Shown: positions 6,357-11,653 of the stretch, piece by piece | Layout: every line of letters begins with the position of its first letter | Position numbering within the stretch: the stretch's first letter is position 1 | DNA from: Lachnospiraceae bacterium | Lineage (GTDB): Bacteria; Bacillota; Clostridia; Lachnospirales; Anaerotignaceae | Assembly (NCBI GenBank): GCA_028695945.1 | Contig: JAQVIB010000038.1 | Span: 1-11,653, forward strand | Length of the DNA: 11,653 nt | Direction of reading: 5' to 3' | The notes under the pieces: model-generated | Databases searched by the model: none | What the model was told of the DNA's origin: nothing | What the model saw: the letters and a program-made list of their open reading frames with translations, nothing else | Position numbers and translations under genes: made by a program

Positions 6357-7100
6357 TTACTCATAATATATTTTTATGGTTTCTTGAGTATACTTGCCAT
6401 CTTCGCCATAAATAACTAGGGTTGGCAGTACCTTTACCATAGGTTTGCCACTTCTTACAGCCTCAATAAGCACCATATTAGGCTCTTTGTGGGCATATGG
6501 CTGAACAAATCTCAGTTTTTTTGGTTCAAGCTTATATTCACGCAAAAAGCACATAATATCTGCAAGTCTTTGTGGTCTGTGAACCATATAAAACCGTCCG
6601 CCAAATTTAAGCAGCCTTGATGATTCTCTTACAATGTCCTCAAGGCTTACTAAAACCTCATGGCGTGCAATTGCCTTTGGACTATAATCATTTGTAATGC
6701 CACCACCAGTGTTCATATATGGTGGGTTTGTGGTAATTACATCAAAAGAAGATGCCTTAAAAATACTGCTAAGTTCCTTTATGTCACCTTGCACAATATC
6801 AATCTTCTCATCCAACTTATTAAGCTTAACACTTCGCTGTGCCATTTCTGCACTTTCCGCCTGTATTTCCAATCCCCAAAAATGCTCTCCATTGCTTTTA
6901 GCTTCCATTAAAATTGGAATAATGCCTGTTCCAGTGCCTAAGTCTAAAACTTTATCGCCCTTGTTTGCCTCTGCAAAATCGCTTAATAAAACCGCGTCCA
7001 CACCAAAACAAAATCTTTTTGGGTCTTGAATAATCAAATATCCATTGCGATGCAAATCGTCTACTCTTTCAAATTCCTTTATTTCAACGTTGTATTCCAT
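6357..7100 (-). CDS. trmN6: tRNA1(Val) A37 N6-methyltransferase family protein (TrmN6/YabB-like)
   Basis: 247 residues, a Rossmann-fold SAM methyltransferase. The N-terminus (RNGYLIIQDPKRFCFGVDAV, 18-37) is typical of the YfiC/YabB/TrmN6 group. Motif I is DLGTGTG at 53-59, the acidic SAM-ribose position is in GLEIQ at 76-80, and the catalytic NPPY motif of N6-adenine methyltransferases is at 125-128. The E. coli member methylates A37 of tRNA1(Val); the exact tRNA here is inferred from the family. ATG 7100 follows the ricT stop by one nucleotide, with GGAAG in the end of ricT acting as the SD, so the two are translationally coupled. In B. subtilis yabA separates these two genes; it is missing here. 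Confidence 0.9.
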   Translation of the reverse strand: MEYNVEIKEFERVDDLHRNGYLIIQDPKRFCFGVDAVLLSDFAEANKGDKVLDLGTGTGIIPILMEAKSNGEHFWGLEIQAESAEMAQRSVKLNKLDEKIDIVQGDIKELSSIFKASSFDVITTNPPYMNTGGGITNDYSPKAIARHEVLVSLEDIVRESSRLLKFGGRFYMVHRPQRLADIMCFLREYKLEPKKLRFVQPYAHKEPNMVLIEAVRSGKPMVKVLPTLVIYGEDGKYTQETIKIYYE

Positions 7101-7101
7101 A

Positions 7102-8016
7102 TCAATCTTCCAAGTCTAAGTCTAATATATCAGCATTTGCATTTTCTTTTACAACAGTTTTTTTAATTTGATCTGGCTGAGGTTGCTTTTTGGCTTTTTT
7201 AGCCCTTATTACCTCAATTTCTTCAACCTTGTAGAAACCAATTGTTGGTGGGTCATTTTCTTTTTTACGCACAACAGCTTTAACCTGTTGCATAAGCACA
7301 TTAACAGAAAGTATATCACCTGTTCCGTCAGGAGTGCTTATTGTATCTCCAACATTAGGCAGATTTTTGTTAAGCTCCTCGTAAACATCCTCTTCATATT
7401 TAAGACAGCACATAAGTCTACCGCATATACCGCTTATTTTAGTTGGATTAAGAGATAAATTCTGTTCCTTAGCCATTTTAATTGACACTGGTGTAAAATC
7501 ACCAAGGAAGGTTGCACAACAGAGGGAACGACCACATATACCTATGCCATTAAGCATTTTTGCCTCATCTCTAACACCTATCTGCCTAAGTTCAATACGG
7601 GTTCTAAAAACAGCGGCAAGCTCTTTAACAAGCTCTCTAAAATCAACGCGTCCATCGGAAGTAAAATAGAAAATAAGCTTGTTGTGGTCAAATGTAATTT
7701 CCACATCCACAAGTTTCATAACAAGTTTGTGCTTATTTATTTTTTCCTCGCAAATTACAAATGCTTCCTGTTCCTTTATTTTGTCTTCTTCCTCCTGCTT
7801 TTTGTCCTCTTCTGTTGCCACACGCATAACCTTTTTTAAAGGCTGAAAAACCTCTTGGTCCTTAACAAGAGTGTTTCCCTTAACAACACTGCCAAATTCA
7901 ACACCTCTGGCAGTTTCAACAATAGCACACTGTCCTTCTTCTATTTTAAGACCGTCTGGGTCAAAATAATAAACTTTGCCAGCCTTTTTAAACCTAATAC
8001 CTACTACTTCAACCAT
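7102..8016 (-). CDS. ricT: PSP1-domain protein RicT (YaaT)
   Basis: 304 residues from ATG 8016 (AAAGGAG just upstream, in the holB end). Two CGRxxCC motifs, CGRSLCC at 161-167 and CGRLMCC at 198-204, supply six cysteines in the central PSP1 domain. In B. subtilis the RicA-RicF-RicT (Y-) complex carries Fe-S clusters and helps RNase Y mature certain mRNAs; RicT also affects sporulation and competence. Residues about 68-86 are highly charged (EEDKKQEEEDKIKEQE), probably a helical insert, and the tail (272-304) is Lys-rich then acidic, likely disordered. RicA and RicF are not encoded nearby. The tight spacing to holB (1 nt) and trmN6 (1 nt) marks one operon. Confidence 0.94.
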   Translation of the reverse strand: MVEVVGIRFKKAGKVYYFDPDGLKIEEGQCAIVETARGVEFGSVVKGNTLVKDQEVFQPLKKVMRVATEEDKKQEEEDKIKEQEAFVICEEKINKHKLVMKLVDVEITFDHNKLIFYFTSDGRVDFRELVKELAAVFRTRIELRQIGVRDEAKMLNGIGICGRSLCCATFLGDFTPVSIKMAKEQNLSLNPTKISGICGRLMCCLKYEEDVYEELNKNLPNVGDTISTPDGTGDILSVNVLMQQVKAVVRKKENDPPTIGFYKVEEIEVIRAKKAKKQPQPDQIKKTVVKENANADILDLDLED

Positions 8017-8017
8017 T

Positions 8018-9004
8018 TCAGCTCTCCTTTATTTTCATAAGCATTATTTCAATTGTAAGCACAAAATTGCCGTTTTGCCACAACTGCCGTTTTGCCTGCC
8101 ACACCGCACTAAGGGTTTTGCTAAGCCCAATAAGGGTTTCTTTTTTTGCCTGTGCAAATATCCTTTGCAGCTTGTCCTTTTGAATTATATATTTTTCGTC
8201 TTCAAGTTTTTTAGCTGCTAGTACATCCCTGTACCACATGTAAACAATATCTAGCATTTCAGGGTTTTCTTTATATTTTTCCATTTCCTTTGCCCACATA
8301 AGCGCAGTAGCAAGGTCTGTATCCCTTAAAGCAAAAAGCCTATTTGTAATATCCTCACGCATAGTGCCAAATTCCTCGTCTTCGCTTAGCTTAATTGCCC
8401 TTCCAATGCTTCCACTTGCATATTCTGCCAAAAACGAAGCTTCTTCTCGTAGTACACCTTTGTTTTTCACCATATATTCTTCCACTTGTTCACTGCCAAG
8501 CGGGCGAATTTTAAAGCTTACACACCGAGATAACACTGTTGGTAAAAACAATTCTGGGTTTTCGGCAAGCAATAAAAAAACCGCATATCTAGGCGGTTCT
8601 TCCAGTGTTTTAAGAAACACATTTTGTGCCGCTACTGTCATTTTGTCTGCGTTTTCTATTATAAATATTTTATATCTGTATTTATATTGTTTTATATCAA
8701 CCCGTTTTAAAACCTGTTCTCTTATATCGTCTGCACCCAAAGCCTTTGTTTTGGTTGGCTTAACATAAAAAACATCTGGGTTATTATCACTGTCAAAGGT
8801 TTTGCAGGAACTGCACTTTCCACAGGCTGAGCCTATACCATTTTCACATTCCAGTGCCTTTGCAAAGACCTTGGCTATCAGCTTTTTACCACTGCCTTCC
8901 TGCCCACTTAAAATATATGCATGTGAAACCCTGCTGTTATGCATGGCACTTTTTAAATTTTTAATTATCTGTCCATTTCCTATAATTTCGTCAAACCCAT
9001 ACAT
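8018..9004 (-). CDS. holB: DNA polymerase III delta' subunit
   Basis: 328 residues from ATG 9004, with AGGTGG as the SD. It is an AAA+ clamp-loader subunit that loads the beta sliding clamp at primed sites. The Walker A-like loop is GQEGSGKK at 34-41, with lysine in place of the usual Ser/Thr after the P-loop Lys, consistent with a subunit that does not hydrolyse ATP. A zinc module has C53, C61, C64 and C67. Further signatures are IIENADKM (115-122), NVFLKTLEEPP (128-138) and the SRC motif at 159-161. The C-terminal half is the helical collar domain. Length is normal for Firmicutes. It starts 11 bp after the darA stop; yaaR, which separates them in B. subtilis, is absent. Confidence 0.95.
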   Translation of the reverse strand: MYGFDEIIGNGQIIKNLKSAMHNSRVSHAYILSGQEGSGKKLIAKVFAKALECENGIGSACGKCSSCKTFDSDNNPDVFYVKPTKTKALGADDIREQVLKRVDIKQYKYRYKIFIIENADKMTVAAQNVFLKTLEEPPRYAVFLLLAENPELFLPTVLSRCVSFKIRPLGSEQVEEYMVKNKGVLREEASFLAEYASGSIGRAIKLSEDEEFGTMREDITNRLFALRDTDLATALMWAKEMEKYKENPEMLDIVYMWYRDVLAAKKLEDEKYIIQKDKLQRIFAQAKKETLIGLSKTLSAVWQAKRQLWQNGNFVLTIEIMLMKIKES

Positions 9005-9015
9005 ACTATTTCCAC

Positions 9016-9342
9016 CTAAATTTTTATAAATTCAGAAACCTCCATAACAAATATGGTTGCTCCACCTACCTCAACTTCAACTGGTCTACGCATAAATCCA
9101 TCCATATTGGTATACGGAGTGCTTTCTCCAACTGTCTTTTTTCGCATTTTACATTTTTCTTTGAAAATTTCACTTACTTCATCAACTTTATCATCCTCAA
9201 CACCTGTAATTAACGTTGTATTTCCAGCACGCAAAAAACCACCCGTAGAGGAAAGCTTTGTTACCATAAACCCTTTTTGGTTTAAAATTTTCATAATATC
9301 CGGTGCATCCTCATCATGTATTATTGCCAGCACAAGCATCAT
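9016..9342 (-). CDS. darA: Cyclic-di-AMP binding PII-like protein DarA/PstA (YaaQ)
   Basis: 108 residues from ATG 9342, chosen because GGAGG at 9351-9355 lies 8 nt upstream; the frame stays open to 9429 but that part only translates the repeats upstream. The protein resembles B. subtilis DarA (YaaQ) throughout: VTKLSSTGGFLRAGNTTLITGVED (27-50) contains the conserved TGGFL-x2-GNTT nucleotide-binding loop, and RPVEVEVGGATIFVM (86-100) is the conserved C-terminal strand pair. DarA trimers bind c-di-AMP and are thought to be signal transducers; their downstream target is not established. The position between tmk and holB is the usual one. The tmk-darA gap holds three hairpins that may set its expression relative to tmk. 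Confidence 0.95.
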   Translation of the reverse strand: MMLVLAIIHDEDAPDIMKILNQKGFMVTKLSSTGGFLRAGNTTLITGVEDDKVDEVSEIFKEKCKMRKKTVGESTPYTNMDGFMRRPVEVEVGGATIFVMEVSEFIKI

Positions 9343-9350
9343 AAATAACA

Positions 9351-9355
9351 CCTCC
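9351..9355 (-). promoter_or_regulatory. Shine-Dalgarno deciding the darA start
   Basis: GGAGG (GGAGGTG) on the minus strand is 8 nt before ATG 9342 and 11 nt before the following in-frame ATG 9339. This excludes the N-terminally extended frame that starts at 9429. Confidence 0.8.
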
Positions 9356-9373
9356 AAAAAAATAAACCTTCTA

Positions 9374-9400
9374 AAACCTAAAACCATTAAACCTAAAACC
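9374..9400. repeat. 12-bp direct repeat next to the hairpin cluster
   Basis: AAACCTAAAACC occurs at 9374-9385 and again at 9389-9400, separated by ATT. On the minus strand this reads as GGTTTTAGGTTT units directly after the hairpins, just upstream of the darA SD. It looks like part of one composite intergenic element. Confidence 0.8.
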
Positions 9401-9470
9401 TTGAGGGCTTTGCCCTCAAACACCCACAAGGGTCTTACCCTTGACCCGTTACGTGAAACATGCGTTTCAC
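9401..9470 (-). repeat. Cluster of three perfect hairpins in the tmk-darA gap
   Basis: Three separate inverted repeats follow each other within 70 bp: TTGAGGGC-TTT-GCCCTCAA (9401-9419), CAAGGGT-CTT-ACCCTTG (9427-9443) and GTGAAAC-ATGC-GTTTCAC (9453-9470). Each is perfect. In the transcript they lie between the tmk stop at 9491 and the darA SD. None is followed by a run of U, so none is a standard terminator. They are more GC-rich than their surroundings. A REP/iterated-palindrome type of interspersed repeat, or an mRNA processing or stability element, would fit. Confidence 0.8.
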
Positions 9471-9490
9471 TTAATGCTTGAAAATATAAT

Positions 9491-10108
9491 TTACAGTATT
9501 TGTTTAAGAACTTCTACAACCTGTGCATGCACTTCTTCCACATCTTTTTCAGCATCAATACGTTTAATTCTTTGCGGATACTTTTGCAGTAACTCCTTAT
9601 ATCCATTATACACTTTATAATGAAAATCCAGTGCTTCCTTTTCAATTCTATCTAAACTTTGAACATTTTTCTTTCTTGCAATGCCAATTTCAGGCTTAAT
9701 ATCAAAAAACAATGTTGCGTCTGGCGTCATGTTGTCAACAGCATACCTGTTTACGTCCTCTATAAGGTTCATGTCCAAACCTCTTGCATAGCCCTGATAT
9801 GCAATACTGCTGTCAACAAATCTATCACATATAACCACTTTTCCAGCCTCTACCGCTGGTTTAATTTTTTGGTTTATATGCTGTGCACGGCTTGCGGCAT
9901 ACAATAACGCCTCCGTTATATCGCTCATTTCGCCATTTTCTACATCTAATATAATTTCCCTTATTTTCTCGCTTATACTTGTTCCACCCGGTTCTCTGGT
10001 AACAACTACTTCAAAACCCTTGTTCTGCAAATATTTAACCAAAAGATCTATTTGTGTGGATTTTCCCGCACCGTCAGTACCTTCCACTGTAATAAATTTA
10101 CCTCTCAT
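9491..10108 (-). CDS. tmk: Thymidylate (dTMP) kinase
   Basis: 205 residues from ATG 10108 (GAGGTG just upstream, product MRGKFITVEGTDGAGKST); an ATG at 10129 in the same frame is less likely because it would add seven residues before the start expected for the family. It phosphorylates dTMP to dTDP using ATP, in the cytoplasm. The P-loop GTDGAGKST is at 10-18, TREPGGT at 37-43, SRAQH at 73-77, the DRF motif at 95-97 (DRY/DRF of the family) and DSSIAYQGYARG at 99-110. The LID region includes RKKNVQSLDRIE (145-156). Length is standard. It is the first gene of the main operon, preceded by its own promoter. Confidence 0.96.
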   Translation of the reverse strand: MRGKFITVEGTDGAGKSTQIDLLVKYLQNKGFEVVVTREPGGTSISEKIREIILDVENGEMSDITEALLYAASRAQHINQKIKPAVEAGKVVICDRFVDSSIAYQGYARGLDMNLIEDVNRYAVDNMTPDATLFFDIKPEIGIARKKNVQSLDRIEKEALDFHYKVYNGYKELLQKYPQRIKRIDAEKDVEEVHAQVVEVLKQIL

Positions 10109-10149
10109 TATACACCTCAAAATACACATAAAAAGAAATTTGACACTTT

Positions 10150-10178
10150 AGTATATCATATTTGAACCTTGCGTACAA
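10150..10178 (-). promoter_or_regulatory. Extended -10 promoter for the tmk operon
   Basis: On the minus strand the -35-like TTGTAC (10173-10178) is followed after 17 bp by TATACT (10150-10155). TG-A directly precedes the -10 box (TGATATACT), giving the extended -10 form that compensates for a weak -35. It lies between the lepB stop at 10183 and tmk at 10108, so tmk can be transcribed independently of lepB. Confidence 0.65.
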
Positions 10179-10182
10179 ATTT

Positions 10183-10686
10183 TTATCTGTAAAGCGTAAA
10201 TTTGTCAAAAGGATATAACTTCATCACTACTTTACCACTTACTTCACCTTCATCAATAGCACCAAACACCCTGCTGTCAGTACTTCCCTCACGGTTGTCA
10301 CCCATCACAAAAATTTTATTTTTATCAACTACAACATCTATATTTCCCTGGGTTTCACACGTCACATAATCCTCTTGCATCAATTCTTCATTTATGTACA
10401 CATTACCGTTTTCAATTCGTACTCTTTCGCCCTCAAGAGCAATAACACGCTTTACCATCTTTTCATTCTTTCCGCCCGCCTCATGCTTAAAAACCACAAT
10501 GTCGCCCCTGTCGTAAAGTTTCATATCAGTCATTATTCTGCTTACAAAAACACGGTCTCCATCACTAAGGGTATTTTCCATAGAAAACCCTTCTACCTTA
10601 ACAGGAAAAAATACAAAATATAAAACAGCTACTATAATTAAGGCTTCCACAACCGCTTCTAGCCAACCTTTTAAATTTTCATTCAT
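10183..10686 (-). CDS. lepB: Type I signal peptidase (S26A)
   Basis: 167 residues from ATG 10686, with a modest GGGTG SD; an in-frame GTG at 10695 is possible but overlaps that SD. Residues about 8-28 (LEAVVEALIIVAVLYFVFFPV) are the single N-terminal membrane anchor. The catalytic serine is S35 in GFSMENTL and the general-base lysine is K79 in KMVKRVIALEG. The C-terminal signature GDNREGSTDSR is also present. It cleaves signal peptides from exported proteins on the outer face of the membrane. The short, single-anchor form is typical of Gram-positive bacteria. It has its own promoter and is followed by the tmk promoter, so it is probably a neighbour of the operon, perhaps with read-through, and not a functional partner. 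Confidence 0.95.
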   Translation of the reverse strand: MNENLKGWLEAVVEALIIVAVLYFVFFPVKVEGFSMENTLSDGDRVFVSRIMTDMKLYDRGDIVVFKHEAGGKNEKMVKRVIALEGERVRIENGNVYINEELMQEDYVTCETQGNIDVVVDKNKIFVMGDNREGSTDSRVFGAIDEGEVSGKVVMKLYPFDKFTLYR

Positions 10687-10767
10687 CAAAAACACCCAAT
10701 TCTATATAATTCGATACAAAACAAGCCAATAATCTTAAATTTTCGTTATAATTAACTTTGTTCTCTA

Positions 10768-10797
10768 AGTATATTACTTAATTTGCAATCATATCAA
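10768..10797 (-). promoter_or_regulatory. Sigma-A-like promoter for lepB
   Basis: On the minus strand TTGATA (10792-10797), an 18-bp spacer and TATACT (10768-10773) match the consensus at 5 of 6 bases in each box. Transcription would start about 75 nt before the lepB ATG. It lies downstream of the pgcA terminator, as expected for a new transcription unit. Confidence 0.65.
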
Positions 10798-10903
10798 TAG
10801 TTTTTGGTATAAAAAATAAAGTTTGTATAAAAGCTCACATTAATGCAATATAAATGGGTATTTTTATTTAATTTTCTATGTATGTAAATAATGTAATAAA
10901 TAA

Positions 10904-10931
10904 ATGCCGTGGAACAAAAACTCCACGGCAT
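10904..10931 (-). terminator. Intrinsic terminator of the phosphohexomutase gene
   Basis: ATGCCGTGGA and TCCACGGCAT form a perfect 10-bp stem around an 8-nt loop. In the minus-strand direction the stem is followed by TTTATTTATT. It starts 5 bp after the phosphohexomutase stop codon. Confidence 0.9.
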
Positions 10932-10936
10932 AATTT

Positions 10937-11653
10937 TTACAATTGGTCAATCAATTTGCATACATAACTTTCTATCTGGCTTACTTTTTCTTCTGAATCC
11001 ATAAGGCTTGTGCCTTTAACGCCATAATAAATCTTAATTTTTGGTTCTGTTCCTGATGGTCTTACGCAAACCCACGCACCGTCTGTAAGTGTATAATGCA
11101 ATACATTTGAAGAAGGCAAACGATTTTCTTCCGTTTCTCCAGTTATAAGGTTACGGAATGTCTTTACTGTGTAATCTCTAATCCATTGAACCTTAGTTCC
11201 AACAAACTCTGTAGGCGGATTTTTTCTTAACGCACCCATAATATACTGAATTTTTTCACGTCCTTCAATTCCTTTAAGGGTAATTGCTTTAATTCCTTCA
11301 CGGTAATATCCATATTTTTCATAAAGTGCCATAAGCCCTTCATACATGGTTATGCCGTTTGCCTTATAAAAAGCCGCAAGTTCCGCTATCAACATAGTTG
11401 CAACAACGGCATCCTTATCTCTGGCATATGTACCTGCAAGACAGCCATAGCTTTCCTCAAAACCAAATTCATATGTATTGCTTCCTGTCTGCTCAAACTG
11501 CTTTATCTTTTCACCTATATATTTAAAGCCTGTAAGCACATCAAAAACCTTAACACCGTAATTTTCAGCAATTGGCTTAATCATATCGGTAGTTACAATA
11601 GTTTTTACAACTGCCCCATTTTTATTAAGTAAACCTTTTGCTTTTTTCTGGCT
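10937..11653 (-). CDS. pgcA: Phosphoglucomutase/phosphomannomutase family protein, C-terminal part (cut by right edge)
   Basis: 238 residues are visible; the frame is open through the right edge, so the N-terminal half with the phospho-serine loop lies outside. The sugar-specificity loop of domain 3, GFEESYG, is at visible residues 64-70. The phosphate-binding loop of domain 4, RPSGTEPKIKIYY, is near the C-terminus (about 11023-11061). VVKTIVTTDMIKPIAENYG near the window edge belongs to the end of domain 3. The enzyme moves phosphate between C1 and C6 of hexose phosphates. The EESYG-type loop and overall look favour the PgcA-like alpha-phosphoglucomutases, but phosphomannomutase activity cannot be excluded. 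An internal ATG at 11584 is not the start. It is terminated separately from lepB. Confidence 0.9.
   Translation of the reverse strand, partial: SQKKAKGLLNKNGAVVKTIVTTDMIKPIAENYGVKVFDVLTGFKYIGEKIKQFEQTGSNTYEFGFEESYGCLAGTYARDKDAVVATMLIAELAAFYKANGITMYEGLMALYEKYGYYREGIKAITLKGIEGREKIQYIMGALRKNPPTEFVGTKVQWIRDYTVKTFRNLITGETEENRLPSSNVLHYTLTDGAWVCVRPSGTEPKIKIYYGVKGTSLMDSEEKVSQIESYVCKLIDQL

Noticed and set aside
9401..9419. TTGAGGGC hairpin as an intrinsic terminator after tmk
   Set aside because: The stem is good but is followed by GGTTTTAGG, not a U-run, and darA downstream has no visible separate promoter, so full termination is unlikely.
9343..9429. A 29-residue hydrophobic N-terminal extension of DarA that could look like a signal or membrane segment
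   Set aside because: It is the translation of the direct repeat and hairpin region. The strong SD at 9351-9355 and the length of DarA homologues place the start at 9342.
9373..9470. Possible CRISPR array
   Set aside because: The palindromes differ from each other and there are no evenly spaced repeats with unique spacers and no cas genes.
10697..10725. Second possible lepB promoter TTGGCT-17 bp-TATAGA on the minus strand
   Set aside because: It would start transcription almost at the lepB ATG and leave no room for the SD; the boxes at 10768-10797 fit better.
1..11653. Search for a defence system, prophage, toxin-antitoxin pair, integrase or other new multi-gene system
   Set aside because: All complete genes but one belong to well-known housekeeping or metabolic families in a mostly conserved order, and nothing suggests an accessory island.

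Overview
The window is a stretch of ordinary bacterial chromosome. By eye it is AT-rich (roughly 35-40 % G+C) and every gene lies on the minus strand. The purine-rich Shine-Dalgarno sequences, the Bacillus-type order tmk-darA-holB-ricT-trmN6-rsmI and the oxygen-sensitive acyl-CoA dehydratase activase family at the left point to a low-GC anaerobic Firmicute, most likely a member of the Clostridia. I cannot name the species.

Reading in the direction of transcription (right to left): the C-terminal part of a phosphohexomutase (pgcA, cut by the right edge) ends at a strong intrinsic terminator. A promoter then drives lepB (type I signal peptidase). A second, extended -10 promoter starts the main cluster: tmk (dTMP kinase), darA/pstA (cyclic-di-AMP binding PII-like protein), holB (DNA polymerase III delta'), ricT (PSP1-family Fe-S/RNA-processing protein), trmN6 (tRNA A37 methyltransferase), rsmI (16S rRNA C1402 2'-O-methyltransferase), an Orn/Lys/Arg-decarboxylase family PLP enzyme, and a small single-pass membrane protein of unknown function. 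A long stem-loop closes this unit at 3391-3442. After a 339-bp gap comes a large two-module acyl-CoA dehydratase activase-like protein (1034 codons visible) that runs off the left edge.

The operon couples nucleotide supply (tmk), the replication clamp loader (holB), c-di-AMP sensing (darA), RNA maturation (ricT) and tRNA/rRNA methylation (trmN6, rsmI). In Bacillus subtilis the same block also holds yaaR, yabA and yazA; these are absent here, and the decarboxylase lies at the 3' end of the block instead of before tmk.

The non-coding structure is the least ordinary part. Two copies of a ~148-bp palindromic, MITE-like element (3174-3320 and 6190-6338) lie upstream of the activase gene and inside the operon between trmN6 and rsmI, in the same orientation. 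Three consecutive perfect hairpins plus a 12-bp direct repeat fill the tmk-darA gap. I see no rRNA, tRNA, CRISPR array, transposase, prophage gene or defence gene, and no convincing new multi-gene system. The best candidates for novelty are the repeat family and the unknown membrane protein next to the decarboxylase.
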